A stretch of 64,000 nt of DNA from Girardinichthys multiradiatus (GCF_021462225.1 NC_061804.1:44517975-44581974), one strand, 5' to 3'. Counted from the stretch's first letter, positions 1-11,780 are shown. The notes: generated by a model not told the origin, from the sequence alone. Translations and numbers: made by a program.

Positions 1-337
1 TGCCAAATACACAACAAGGATGACTGGCTAACACCAGCATACAAAGGAAGCAGGCCCTCTTCCTTCTTTATACTAGTTTTAGCTCAGCAGAACAACCGTG
101 TTCCACTTTTGTCTTAAAGGTACGTTTTACATTTTTCATTTTATGTGGTAATACTATGCTGGTTTAAACACTGTCTACTGAGAAGAGAAAAAGAAAGAAT
201 AACATGATTTCGTACCAGAATATCAATGTAGGTTTTGTATCCTTGTTGTCCCTTTAAGATAAATTATCCACCATGGCAAAAACAGCAGTTCTTTCTCCTC
301 ACTGTACTGCTGTCCATGTACTGACCAGTCTTTTTCT
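1..337. other. Non-coding, nothing recognised
   Basis: AT-rich sequence with no convincing coding frame, repeat boundary or RNA gene that I can recognise. Confidence 0.5.
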
Positions 338-591
338 TAAATGGTAAATGGACTGAACTTATATAGCGCTTTTCCAGTCATACAGACCGCTCAAAGCACT
401 TTACACTAGCACCACATTCACATTCACTAACGCTTACACATTCATACATTGATACGCAGATCAGTAGGCAACTTGAGGTTAAGTGCCTTGCCCAGGGGCA
501 CATCGACATATGGCAGGAGGAAGCTGGAATCGAACCCACAACCTTCTGATTGCAAGACGACTACTCTTCCTACTGAGTCACAGTCGCCGGA
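338..591 (-). repeat. tRNA-derived SINE (minus strand)
   Basis: Read on the minus strand, the right end has RNA polymerase III promoter boxes: an A-box-like TGACTCAGTAGG and a B-box GGTTCGATTCC about 40 bases later. These are followed by a body containing GGGCAAGGCACTTAACC and a 3' tail AGCGCTATATAAGTTCAGTCC. That head/body/tail layout, with a LINE-like tail, is the pattern of widespread teleost tRNA-derived SINEs. A related but diverged copy lies near 26545-26905 on the plus strand. Short frames through it are not genes. Confidence 0.8.
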
Positions 592-616
592 TTACTATTA
601 TTATTATTATTATTAT
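591..616. repeat. (ATT)n microsatellite
   Basis: Short run of ATT units directly after the SINE head. Confidence 0.9.
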
Positions 617-701
617 CCCTGTTGCTATGCAGAGTCAGGTCAATCACAAAGAATCTGGGCTGCAAGCGGACAATTGCTATATATGTTTTATATATATATA
701 T

Positions 702-2233
702 ATAAAACACATCCTAGATCTGAATGAATGAAATTTTCTCATTTAATACTTTGTTCTGTACAAAGTTGAATGTGCTGACAATAAAATCACACAAAAATCA
801 TCAATGGAAATCAAATTTATTAACCAATGGAGGCCTGAATCTGGAGTCACACACAAAATGAAAGTGGAAAAACACACTAGAGGCTGATCCATCTTTATGT
901 GATGTCCTTAAAACAAGTCAAAATGAGGCTCAGTATTGTGTGTGACCTCCATGTGTCTGTATGACCTCCCTACAACACCTGGGCATGCTCCTGATGAGAC
1001 GGCGGATGGTCTCCTGATGGATCTCCTCCCAGACCTGGACTAAAGCATCTGCCAACTCCTGGACAGTCTGTGGTGCAACATGAAGTTGGTTGGATGGAGC
1101 GAGACATGATGTCCCAGATGTGCTCAATCGGATTCAGGTCTGGGGAACGGGCGGGGCAGTCCATAGCTTCAATGTCTTCATCTTGCAGGAACTGCTGACA
1201 CACTCCAGCCACATGAGGTCTAGCATTGTCCTGCATTAGGAGGAACCCACGGCCAACCGCACCAGCATATGGTCTCACCAGGGGTCTGAGGATCTCATCT
1301 CGGTACCTAATGGCAGTCAGGCTACCTCTGGCGAGCACATGGAAAGAAATGCCACCCCACACCATTACTGACCCACTGCCAAACCGGTCATGCTGAAGGA
1401 TGTTGCAGGCAGCAGATCACTCTCCACGGTGACTCCAGACTCTGTCACGTCTGTCACATGTGCTCAGTGTTAACCTGCTTTCATCTTTGAAGAGCACAGG
1501 GCGCCAGTTGCTAATTTGCCAATCCTGGTGTTCTCTGGCAAATGCCAAGTGTCCTGCACGGTGTTGGGCAGTGAGCACAACCCCCATTTGTGGACATCAG
1601 GCCCTCATACCATCCTCATGGAGTCGGTTTCTAACCGTTTGTGCAGACACATGCACATTTGTGGCCTGCTGGAGGTCATTTTGCAGGGCTCTGGCAGTGC
1701 TCCTCCTGTTCCTCCTTGCACAAAGGTGGAGGTACCGGTCCTGCTGCTGGGTTGTTGCCCTCCTACGGCCTCCTCCACGTCTCCTGGTGTACTGGCCTGT
1801 CTCCTGGTAGCGCCTCCAGGCTCTGGACACTACGCTGACAGACACAGCAAACCTTCTTGCCACAGCTCGCATTGATGTGTCATCCTGGATGAGCTGCACT
1901 ACCTGAGCCACTTGTGTGGGTTGTAGAGTCCGTCTCATGCTTCCACGAGTGTGAAAGCACCACCAACATTCAAAAGTGACCAAAACATCAGCCAGAAAGC
2001 ATCGGTACTGAGAAGTGGTCTGTGGTCCCCACCTGCAGAACCACTCCTTTATTGAGTGTGTCTTGCTAATCACCAAAGATTTCCCCCTGTTGTCTATTCC
2101 ATTTGCACAACAACATGTGAAATTGATTGTCAATCAGTGTTGCTTTCTAAGTGGACAGTTTTATTTCACAGAAGTTTGATTTACTTGGAGTTATATTGTG
2201 TTGTTTAAGTGTTCCCTTTATTTTTTTGAGCAG

Positions 2234-2236
<3 letters not shown>
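702..2236 (-). mobile_element. Tc1-like DNA transposon, decayed, left inverted repeat truncated
   Basis: The right end reads inward as CACTGCTCAAAAAAATAAAG, a terminal inverted repeat typical of a common fish Tc1-like family, and ends in (TA)n, the TA target preferred by this superfamily. The left end is truncated: it starts at AAAACACATCCTAGATC directly after a (TA)n run, so the outermost inverted repeat is missing. The transposase lies on the minus strand and is broken. The helix-turn-helix N-terminus is in the frame ending at 1597, starting around [20 protein letters not shown]. The catalytic part is in the frame 1365-970, with MQDNARPH (second Asp) and SPDLNPIEHIWD (third catalytic residue, Glu). 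The two parts are in different frames, so no full protein can be made. Confidence 0.9.
970..2133 (-). pseudogene. Tc1-like transposase pseudogene
   Basis: This is the remnant of a DDE-type transposase that would cut and rejoin the element's ends. The N-terminal segment (2133-1597) carries paired helix-turn-helix DNA-binding sequence rich in Arg ([20 protein letters not shown]). The C-terminal segment (1365-970) carries MQDNARPHVAG and SPDLNPIEHIWD, the second and third catalytic positions. The stretch between, which should hold the first Asp, is not open in either frame. The last ~40 codons of the 970-1365 frame read as unrelated residues, which suggests another frame change near 1090. Identified by motif only. 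Confidence 0.85.

Positions 2237-2269
<33 letters not shown>
2237..2269. repeat. (TA)n microsatellite
   Basis: Alternating TA run flanking the Tc1-like right end; a shorter TA run (about 686-702) flanks the left end. Confidence 0.95.
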
Positions 2270-2273
<4 letters not shown>

Positions 2274-2940
2274 CATATATATGACCAGTACTGAGAGTTT
2301 CAATCTACACACTGGTGTCTTATTTTCCTGTGAGATGCATTTGTTTAATAGCCAATTGTTTCTGTATGATTACAAATACATAGACTCATTCAGTAACAGA
2401 GTGACTGAATTACCCCATGCACATTTCATCACACAGCTGCCCTGTGTTTTCTCTCAGTATAACCTCACTGAAAGGCTGAATTCTGGGATGCAAAATGAAA
2501 GTAATATGCACAGGTCCTGCCCTTAATTTGTACATACATTCTTCCGTGTGTATACAAAAAGCAGATGGGAGGGATTGCTAAGACTCTTTTCCAGGCAGCT
2601 CTCCACAGTGAAAAGCGACAGCTGTTAATTTGATGCTGCCTCCACCTTTGCTGACCCCATTTCCGCCTTAGCGGTGGCTAAGACTGGAAAAAAAATTGTT
2701 GCATTACCAACTCCCCACCACGGCAGGTCTAGCTGTGATTCTGCCCAGATTCTGTCCATTACAGTGGCCCCTCTGTCTGATTAGCCACAACACACTCACT
2801 AACATGCCAAATCACTGCTTCACTCAGTCATAGGAAAACTCCATCCAGCCACAAAAAGACAAACAAAACAGCAGCACCATGGGCGATAGGCAGTGGTGTG
2901 GTGATGACAAATTTTCTCACTTAGTTGTTTTGTTCTCTGC

Positions 2941-2964
2941 ACAAACACACACACACACACACAC
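2941..2964. repeat. (CA)n microsatellite
   Basis: Uninterrupted CA dinucleotides; codons through it give false Cys-Val repeats. Confidence 0.95.
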
Positions 2965-4689
2965 TCAAATACAACTTTTGAAACTTGTTACCTATACAAA
3001 ATGCAACTTTTAAAAACTTTTGTTGATAAAATCTAGCAGCTGTTTTTGCAGAAACGAATAGAGAAGGACACACACATGCAGCGTGTTTTAAATAATTGTT
3101 TAAATTCAACTAAGCTGTGAATATCTTGAAAAAACACGAACCATTTTCTATTTTTATTAAACTGACATGTTTCTAACTGTGGACATCATAGTTGGCAATA
3201 GTGATCAAGATAAGTCCTGGATTCCAGTTTCTAACATTTTGAGAAAACCAAAAGATCATAAAATATTCTCAGTTTATTTTTTTTAATTATTTTTCTTTTC
3301 ACATTAAATTATCTAATAATATTTCAAGTTCTAGATCAGTTTTTGCTAATAATGTTTTTGTTCCACCACAAACAACTGAACCCTTCATTTTTCCAACAAC
3401 CACAAACGACAACCACAAACGACATTTACAGTGGTGTAGAACCACTCTAAATAAAACAATGAACCTTTGTAAATTTGGTAAAGTGGATCAGTTGGACGTT
3501 TTGAAGTACTGAAGATCTATAAAAGTATGTTCAAAGAAACAAAACACAGATAACAAGGGACTAAAGGTATGCCCTAATGTAGTTATTTTGATCATTTTCT
3601 TGGTCAAAACATGTTTTTTTAACTAATCACCAAAAGCCTTTGCAGTGAAACATTGCAGTAATTGTCTGTATAGTCTGTACTTGCTTTGTATATGTTTAAT
3701 TACACAATATTGCTGTAAAGGCATTGTTTATGCAATACTTAACATTTCTCCAATTCATTAGAAAGTGAATAATGAAATACCTTAGTTATTAATATGAATA
3801 AAAAGTTTTTTTTCCATGAATACGTTTTAAACTATTGACAAAAAGGAGAATTTACCTCAGCAGATAAGCATTTTATGCATACACAATTCCAATGATTATT
3901 TTTAATCTTTTGAAGAAAACCCATACAGATTGAACAAATTAAACATAGTCCTGTAACAGAAGTCCATTCTTTGCAGTTCTGTGTACCCCCCATCTATTTT
4001 TATTGACTCTATGCACAAGAGACATTTCACCTGAAATAGCCTTTTTAATATTCACTCCCAACACAACAGCAGTCTAAGTCATATCGATTGTGGTTGAATT
4101 AAAACTACCTGGTCCAGGGCGTCACTAATCCCTGGGTTCTTTTAAGAATCACCTGGTCTGAAAAATAGGTCCTTTTTAAAGGAGAATAATGTGTTTTTAA
4201 ATTATTTTATTGATGGGAGGGGGGCAGCCGCTCCAGGTGCCCATACAAAGTGACTTAACATGCTGTGAAAGGGTCAATTTGGCCTCCATTTCCCATTTCT
4301 TCCTTATCTGCATTTAGAATCTTGCTGAGAGGCTCAACGTGAGTTGGGATGGGCTTTGAAGAGGCTTGGCAGTTTTCAGTATCTGCTTCCATTTAAGAAG
4401 TCCTTTTATTGCACAAAATTGGAATGACTTTATGTTTTTTTATGGTGATTTAGAGGTTGCTGATTGTTTTAACCTTAAACTATGTTCATGCATACAAAGA
4501 GAGTGGTAATATATTTTCAGCTATGCTATATATTTTCAAAGGAATAGCATTTTGTTAAAGTACATTTGCCTTGTTCTTTGACTGTAAATACAGCCCTTTA
4601 CTCACTGCAGACAGAACAAACTAAAAATGTTCATGCTCTAAACTTTGTTTCTAAATAGGTGGCACCGAAGATTTTTAAAAGTTGCTTGA

Positions 4690-5330
4690 TCTCCCATGAT
4701 GTCCTCACCTGAAAAAAATCTTTCAAAAGCTTTCAGCTCTCCCCATGTACGTCTAGCAAATCCAGTCTAAGAGGGAGCCTCATGCAGTGGCCAGCCAGAA
4801 TTACATTTTGGCTCTCATAAGCCTGGCAATTTATCACTGAAAATGAATGATTAATGCTGAATCGTGGTGAAAAGGTGTGTACTGCTTTTCAAATGAAGCA
4901 GACTCTAAAAGGGAGAGTGCTAATTGCATTGCAATTTCTATGACCTCTGCTTAAGTACATGAAAGCCTCCTGCTAACGTCAGGTGAAATTGCATTTTCAA
5001 GTAACATTTTAGAGTCCATCTGGGCTCTCGGCCTAGTAAAGCCATTGGTAAATGACTCCTCTTTTAGACTCCATTAGGAGGTGGAGAGAGGAACATTTCA
5101 TAGGATTCAAAGTCAGTAAGCATTTAATCAGGACGTCCAGAGAATGTAGGATCTGGTAAGGGGGATAATTAAAAAGATTGGCTTATGAACTACTTAATTA
5201 CTGAGTACTGGCCTCTTCAATCGTCCTTCCAAGTGCTGCCTTTGTTCCCTTATTGCCATTAAGATCCTGAGTAACAGAGGTAGAAAACATAGGAGAGATT
5301 CAAGACATTAATTGGCTGCTTAGGAATGAA
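4690..5330. promoter_or_regulatory. Candidate conserved non-coding element
   Basis: About 640 bases free of recognisable repeats or microsatellites. They are rich in homeodomain-like ATTA/TAAT cores (for example AATGAATGATTAATGCTG and GGATAATTAAAAAG) and in mixed-composition words typical of developmental enhancers. This is judged by texture only. bsx is about 27 kb away, and developmental regulators often have distal enhancers. No alignment is available. Confidence 0.25.
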
Positions 5331-5869
5331 AAACAGTTACTTGAAACAATTATTAACACCAAATGTGTGATAAACACAGGTTAGGATGCAGGAACATGAT
5401 TTGCTCACCAACATGATGAGCAGGCCATCAAAAATTCAAATAGGGAAAACCTTCTGATACCATTATTAATTTGAATCTAAAGCAATGAATGCCGTAATAA
5501 GTTCTATGGGATGTAAATACTAATGTAGAAATATTTGGTTCTTTTGGCAACAACAATAGAATTAAACCTTCCAGTTAGAATCAATTTAATTCTAAATACG
5601 TTCAATTTGACTGATTTTAAGCAGAGCACAAATAAATGTGCCTCTCTAATGTGTCCTGAGCTTTATGCTTAATGCTTTTCATGCTTTTGATTTGAAATAA
5701 CAGAATTCAGTTACGAATTGCACTGTAGCTGTAAAGCTGTAGCGGTACAGTGAAAACGCTGCACACTTCATAAATGTTTCAGATCATCGAACAAATGTTA
5801 ATATCTGACAAATAAAATACAATTAAATACAAAATGCAGTTTCAAATTATGATGTAATTTATTAGGGGG

Positions 5870-6390
5870 GAAAACAATTTCAACCAACATGGCCCTAAAT
5901 GTAATTTTCCCCTAACCCTGATAACTAGTTGTGCCACAATTGGTTGTGCCACCACCTTTTACATCACTGTGGAGGAATTTGGGCCATCTCTTCTTGGCAG
6001 AATTGTTTAATGGGGCCAAATCGGAGGATTTTCGAGCACAAATGGCCTCTTTAAGGTTATGCCTCAGCATCTCAATCAGATTTAAGGTCCCTAGACCTCT
6101 TCAAAACCTTTATTTAGCGTTTTTGCCACTCAGATGTGGGCTTTGCATCCTTTTCTTGCTACATGACTAAAGTCTACTTTAGCTTAGAGTGATGAAATGG
6201 TGCCTGGACATTCTGCATCAAGATTTTCAGCAGAGAGTAGAATTTATTGTGTAAGTAATTACGGCAGGTCATGTTCAAGAGCAGCAAAGTGGCCCTACCA
6301 CCGCAGGGTTTGACTGTCTGTATTATGTTCTTTTTGTGAAATGCTCTGTTAGTTAATACCAAACATAACACACATTCAAAAATATTCCAC
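5870..6390 (-). pseudogene. Tc1-like transposon remnant, left half
   Basis: Minus-strand Tc1-like transposase remnant covering the C-terminal part of the gene. Phrases such as CATCACTGTGGAGGAATTTG and CTCAATCAGATTTAAGGTCC match the usual fish Tc1-like layout, the second being the region encoding the PDLNPIE-type catalytic motif. It is much decayed and shortened. It is cut at 6390 by the LTR retrotransposon and resumes at 13574: CAAAAATATTCCAC on the left joins TTTGGCCTGATCGG on the right without loss once the insert and one CCAC are removed. Confidence 0.8.
6387..6390. repeat. Target-site duplication CCAC (left copy)
   Basis: CCAC immediately before the LTR end TGTTGTAAAT. It is matched by CCAC at 13570-13573 after the other LTR end. 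The empty site is confirmed by continuity of the interrupted Tc1-like sequence. Confidence 0.9.
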
Positions 6391-7936
6391 TGTTGTAAAT
6401 ATGAATCTGAGAATATTATTTAATATTTAATATTAATATTTTAATATTAATATTTTTATATTTTATCAAATAATATTTCGGTCTATTAAGGATTGTCCTG
6501 TGAATACCAGCCCCATTAAGGCAATGATATTAGGACATAATAGAAAGGTGTGAGATGAGCTCTGGCATTATTGAACAGCATAAACTCTGTACATATATGG
6601 AATGAATTCACACAATTTCTTAAAATACAATAATTTATTAACAAAAATAAGTCAACTCAAAGTCAAACATATTTCAATCAACAAACTCTTTACTATGCTA
6701 AAACCATTCAACTAAACTACCAAGCAGAATGAAAGAATAATGAAGACTAATGGGCTATGTACAATATCAACAAGTTGATTAAAGATGATTGGAAATCATG
6801 ACCAAAAAGAGTGATGCAACATTACCATGCAATGTTTATGTTTGAGAACCAAGGATTATTTTGAAGAATCTGGAAGTGAAGTTAAGTTAGTCTTGGAACT
6901 AACTTAGGCAATAATCAGCAAACGTTTAGACCACCCTTCACAATGCAAGATCAGATAAAATATTATTTTAATAAAATAATGTTTTAAATAATTATCTACT
7001 GAATAAAACCAACCTTCTGGATGACCATTTCACATCGGTGTTTAATTAGCTGCCTTTAGTTATTGAAATAATATTCAAAGAAAGATTATAAAAGGGGTAT
7101 TTTGGAAAAGAGCCAAATCTTTATGGAGAAATGGGACCTAATGGTGTTTACTTACGATTACGAGTAGTTATCAAATGTAGTAAATGATGTTCAGGGACGA
7201 TTATTCACTAGCTTGAAAACCAACCACCTTTCTGTTGAATAGTCTTAGTGCTACCATGTGTCCTTACCGGCTAGCCATTGAGCTAACAAAGAAGCGTAGA
7301 GCTTAGCACCAGAATCAACACACCTTTCTGTTTAATAGTCTTAGTGTAGAGTAAATGTTGTCCAAGGGCGATGAAGGTCGAATAAACGTCCACAGTCAAC
7401 AAGCGGTCGGCTTTCAGCTAACCTCTGTGTTTGCTCTGTGAACAATAGGGTTAGTTCCGGAGAGCTGGGCGACTCGTTCGGTCCGTCAACCAGCTGTTCG
7501 TTACCGTAAACAGGGTGGTGCAAGCCGTGGTCCGTCCTTCAGACTCGGCTTGTAGAAACAGCTTCTCTGCCGGGGATCTCTCTCTCTGCGACCAGTTTTG
7601 CTTCTGCGGGACTTCGGAGAGAAAGATAAGCAACTCTTACACCTTAATTTCCCCGTTCATGAATGAAAATACCGGATACACAGACAGTATTTCATTCTAC
7701 TTAACTTTGCATATGATCGATGATCGTATGGCTTTGGATCCAGTTGAATTTATGTCTTTTTGCCAGCAAAAGACATCAGCGCGCTTTGTTCCCTCCTATC
7801 CCGATGGTGTGGAAGAGAAGGACTTGTGGAAAGGTGGGGGCTTATATGCGGCAGTGTCATTGTTGGAAGTAATCTGCTACCCCCCCTTCCCCCTTCGGAG
7901 TTTTAATGTTGAAATCCATGGCTGTAGGTCCCAACA
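6391..7936 (-). repeat. 3' LTR of the gag-bearing element (1546 bp)
   Basis: Near-identical over most of its length to 11784-13569. Its plus-strand left edge is very AT-rich (ATTTAATATTTAATATTAAT and neighbours). Compared with the other LTR it lacks about 250 bases (the 12705-12970 region). In their place it has a short second copy of a CTTTCTGTT(G/T)AATAGTCTTAG motif. The open frames inside it (for example 7515-7988) are shared by both LTRs but show no family I recognise and are most likely chance. Confidence 0.93.
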
Positions 7937-7950
7937 TCCCCCCTTTTTAG
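7937..7950 (-). other. Polypurine tract
   Basis: On the minus strand CTAAAAAGGGGGGA directly precedes the 3' LTR start TGTTGGGACC. This is the expected position and composition for the plus-strand primer of an LTR retroelement. Confidence 0.85.
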
Positions 7951-8297
7951 TTCCGAAGAATGGGATTAAATTCAGTCTTTGGGGCTAACAATCCGTCCTC
8001 AGCCATGTGAAAAGAGTCACTGGGGTCCTGTAGCAAGGCAGAGTTCAACAGTTCATTTCGGTTCAGAGGTTAGTGTTTGGACAGGAGTGAGGCAGGCTTG
8101 GGCAGAGACTAATACTAATAAAATGTTTTAAAGAGCAAAAAAAAAAAAAAAAAAAGTCATGTAATAATTTTCACACCATAATAATACTGCTTTTAAACCT
8201 TACTTTCTGAAGTTCAAACCATAAGAAAGAAAAAGATGAAAACAGAATATAGGGTGTTGGAAATTATTTACCATCTTCATACCTTGTTTGATAGATT
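7951..8297. other. Untranslated internal region of LTR element
   Basis: Lies between gag and the polypurine tract. It contains an A-run at about 8139-8156 on the plus strand preceded by AATAAAATG. This could be the tail of a small inserted retrosequence, but I see no clear boundaries. Confidence 0.4.
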
Positions 8298-10135
8298 TTA
8301 CAGGGTTGATTCTGGACTGAAACAGCTTGCCAGGTCTTTTAGGAACGCCGTTACCTCAGTTATAACGCACCTGCAGATCATCTCAAACTCCTCCTTTGTG
8401 ATGACATCTTTGGAGTGGCTCCACTCTTTACCACCAACCTTACAGTTCGATGTTGCACTGTGAAAAGGTGTTTGTCTTTTAACTGGTGGCTTGTCTTTTG
8501 GCTGACGCCAGTTACCACCCCCCTGGTTCTGTTGTATCACTTGGGAAGTTACTTTGCGCTTCTTCTTAGGCCTGTTCTCAGTTTGAATGTTTAACACTCT
8601 AACTTTACCTTTTCCTGCCCTGTCTGAACGGACACGTGTTTCCCACACAAGCTGAGCATATCTACGAGTCTCCTGCATAGAGAGATTCTCTGTTATGCAA
8701 TGCATGGTCACGTCATACTGCACGCTAACGTGGAGGTTGTGAAGAAACAACGACTTAAAAGTGTGGTCTTCTTCAAGACCTGGAGCATAACATCCCTGAA
8801 AATAAGCAGTCTTTAAACGGTGGAAATATTCTCTGGGAGGTTCGTACTGTTTTTGCAAAACTGTCAAAACATCAATTGTGGTAGTGGCTTCATCTCTGTA
8901 AACGTAGTACTCTTCTCTAAGAGCCTGACAGAGAGCTGGATAACTGTCACTGATTTCTGGAGGAAGAGTTTTTATGAACATGTGAACACTCTTAGCTGTT
9001 GTTTTCCAAATAAGCCTCAGCTTCTCACGATCAGAAGGAAAACGCAAGTCAAGAAGACAATGTTCAACCTCAAACAGGTAAGCATCAATATTTGACTCCT
9101 GGCTACCTGGATCAAAAACTTCTATGTCTTTAGCAAGGAATTCAAGCTGTTTGAAACGGACACCATGCTCCCAAGGTGGACCACGTCCATCTGAGAAGTC
9201 ATGCTGGTTAAGTTCATGAAATGGTGGAAGATCCTGACCTAACCTCTGGGGAAGGAGACAAGTCTTCTCATGCTTTAAATGAGAGCTTTCTAATGAATGG
9301 ACTTGTGCAAGTGGTGGTCGGTCAGGTTGGATTGAGTCACCTGAGAACCATGTGCTTCTCTCCTGGTCCGTAGGGGTCGACACAGAGTCAGAAAGGAGAG
9401 GGGTGCCGATCAGGCTGGAGGGGTGGTCCTCCCACTGAATGGGGCCACTTGTGCACGCTGAGTCCGGCACTTGGTCATCTTGGTTGGTGGTTGTTCACTG
9501 CAATGGAATTTGGCAGAAAACCACTGGAGACCATCTGACTTCCAACATTTCTGTTAAGGTCTGTGGAAGTAAGTTGGAGACTTTGGCTAAATTTAGGAAG
9601 GGGAGACTCTGACCTAGGTGCTGGATGCCTGCTGTCTGAGTCTGCCCCCTGCTGTGGCTGCTGCAGCTGCTGTGAGTGAAAATGCAAATTGGGTACCTGA
9701 ACGGTGGGGGTCTGTTCCCCCCTTTGAGATGAAGCTTTCTTGAGCTCATCTGCCTTCAGGTCCACTAACTTTTCTTCAGCTTTCTCCCTCCTCTCCTCGG
9801 TTTTTGAGAGCTCAAACTTCACAGCATTCTCTCTTTGAAGGGCCATCTGGTGGTCAGTCTGTAATTGAGAATATCTTTTAGCTTCCAGTTGTGATTTCTG
9901 CGTATACAACAAGGATAAGCTGACAAAGAACATCTGAAATCAGAATCTCTCTAGTTGGATTTTCAATTAGGTCAAGTAATTCTTGAATCTTTTTATCACA
10001 TGCAGCAAGGTCAAATGGATTTAAAGCATCCCGCTCATCTGGAGACAAACGGATGAGATCAGCAACCACCACCTTCTGCAACTCCACATCTGCTGAATTC
10101 ATAATGGAGTGCGATTCCATCATTCTGGCAGACAC
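8298..10135 (-). pseudogene. Retrotransposon gag-like gene, split over three frames
   Basis: Would encode the structural (capsid) protein of the LTR element. Three consecutive minus-strand segments are open: 10135-9878, 9933-9475 and 9470-8298, each in a different frame. The middle part has a heptad-like, Glu/Lys-rich coiled coil (KTEERREKAEEKLVDLKADE) followed by a Gln/Pro/Ser-rich linker. The last part has a retrotransposon-gag-like core (YLFEVEHCLLDLRFPSDREK, then an ALREEYYVYRDEATTT region and a QYEPPREYFHRLK segment). It ends in a basic tail containing PKKKRKV at about 8562-8582. I see no CCHC zinc knuckle. The frame changes near 9900 and 9480 mean this copy is broken unless the element uses splicing or frameshifting. 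Family assignment is by general resemblance only. Confidence 0.7.
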
Positions 10136-10859
10136 TACAAAACAACAACAAAGTTATGAGAATGTTGCTAAAAGCAACAACATCTAACAAATGTATGTCC
10201 AGCTATATATGTATATCTGACTATACATATATTGGAAACATTTGATTGTAAAATGGGTGCACTAGTTGATCATTCAACCTGTGACTTATGACAACACTAT
10301 GCTCCAAGTGTTACAATGCTACTCCTTTCTCTAAGGATATTTGTGATTTTACAGTTAATTTTTCACCTTTCTTGGTAGGAGATATGATTAGACACTACTC
10401 TTAACCTTTAAGGGAATTTTGTTTACAATGCAAAGGAAAAAGAAAATTGCTACACCTCCTAAGTGTAATAATTGCAATTTGACTTTTGATTCACCCCCCT
10501 TTATAGCAGGCAGGGTGATTGGATTAAATTTGGGATTTAATCTGGCAATAAATCCTTTTTTTTCAAACTATAAAACAAACTATAAAGTTCCTGAATGGAT
10601 ACATGCATCAAAATTAGGTCAGATACTGAAATTAACTGCAAAGTTAATTCAGTTTCAAATTGTGGTCTTACACAAAACACAGCCTCTGGATACAGATGTG
10701 CAGCAACTGTCTGGACAGTGAGGTTAACTGAAGTTGAACCAAGTCTCAAGTTATTGCTTACACAGAAGAAACCAGACTCAGTCAGAACATCTAAAATTTT
10801 GCCTATGTAGCAGAGTTGATTGTTACTAGCACGGAGATATTGGAGTTATTAATTTTGAC
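10136..10859. other. Internal leader region of LTR element, nothing recognised
   Basis: AT-rich, between gag and the LINE piece. Short frames on both strands show no recognisable domain. Confidence 0.4.
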
Positions 10860-11597
10860 AAAAGTCTAAATTTGTGAACTCCTGGAGTGTCACGAGTTAT
10901 AATGTTCTCTTAGAGTGTGGAAACAATCATCTCATGTTGAACGTGACTAAAACAAAGGAGATGATTGTAGATTTTAAGAGAAACAGGAATAAGTCAAACA
11001 CTATTTCTATCATGGGAGAAGAAGTGGAGGTAGTGGAGGAGTATAAATACCTCGGTGTTCACCTGGACAACAGACTAGAGTGGAGATGCAACTGTGAAGC
11101 CATCTACAAGAAGGAACAGAGCAGACTGTACTTCTTGAGGAAGCTTAGGTCCTTTGGTGTTTGCAGCAAGATGCTGCATATCTTCTATAAGTCTGTTGTG
11201 GAAAGTGTGATCTCTTCTACCATCATCTCCTGGGGAAGCAGCATCAGAACCAGGGACTTAAAAAAGCTCAACAAGCTGATAAAAAAGGCTGGCTCTGTTC
11301 TGGGGACTCCTCTGGAACCTCTGGAGATCATTGTGGAAAGACGGATTCTTCATAAAATGAAGAACATTATGGAGAACTCTGAGCATCCTCTTCATGAGAC
11401 TGTCCTACAGCAACAGAGTGTCTTCAGTCAGAGGCTTCTTCAGATCTGCTGTAAGACAGAGCGCTACATGAGATCCTTCCTGCCCACAGCCATCAGCATC
11501 TACAACGGCTCTTTGAAGAAACCTACATAATATGAGCTATAACAACATTTAATTTCCCTTTGGGATTAATAAAGTATTTTTGAATTGAATTGAATTG
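10860..11597 (+). mobile_element. Rex1/Babar-like LINE fragment (reverse-transcriptase C-terminus)
   Basis: The open frame 10874-11530 gives 218 residues. They match the region after the catalytic box of fish jockey-superfamily (CR1/L2/Rex1) reverse transcriptases: LNVTKTKEMIVDFKRNRNKS, then YKYLGVHLDNRLEW, then SRLYFLRKLRSFGVC, then VISSTIISWGSS. The fragment ends in a 3' tail GGGATTAATAAAGTATTTTTG followed by (GAATT)n-like repeats, as expected for the intact 3' end of a 5'-truncated LINE. It sits between the LTR element's primer site and gag, in the opposite orientation. Confidence 0.85.
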
Positions 11598-11762
11598 ATT
11601 TAAATATAATCAGTGACATCTGATGTTAGAACTCTGATGTTTTGAGTCCTATTGTGGTCAGTGACAGCTGGTTTTAAGCTAATCACTTGGTACATCAATA
11701 TCAATGTGCAGTTGTGGTTTATTCATTCACATCTATATACAGTGCTAGCTGTTCATAATAAT

Positions 11763-11780
11763 GCCCACCCGGGGACGCCA
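11763..11780 (-). other. Primer binding site-like sequence
   Basis: Minus strand TGGCGTCCCCGGGTGGGC, three bases inside the 5' LTR end. The TGG start, complementary to a tRNA CCA end, and the position fit a retroelement primer site. I cannot match it to a specific tRNA with confidence. Confidence 0.75.

Larger units (their letters stand above)
2271..5865. other. Non-coding DNA, single-copy in appearance
   Basis: No convincing coding frame or known repeat apart from a (CA)n run at 2941-2964 and a short duplicated CCACAAACGACA motif near 3397-3424. The part from about 4690 to 5330 has the look of conserved non-coding DNA and is listed separately. Confidence 0.5.

Noticed and set aside
7515..7988. 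157-codon frame in the LTR, with a related one at 13286-13681
   Set aside because: Present in both LTRs but interrupted differently in each, with no recognisable domain. More likely chance openness within an LTR than a gene.
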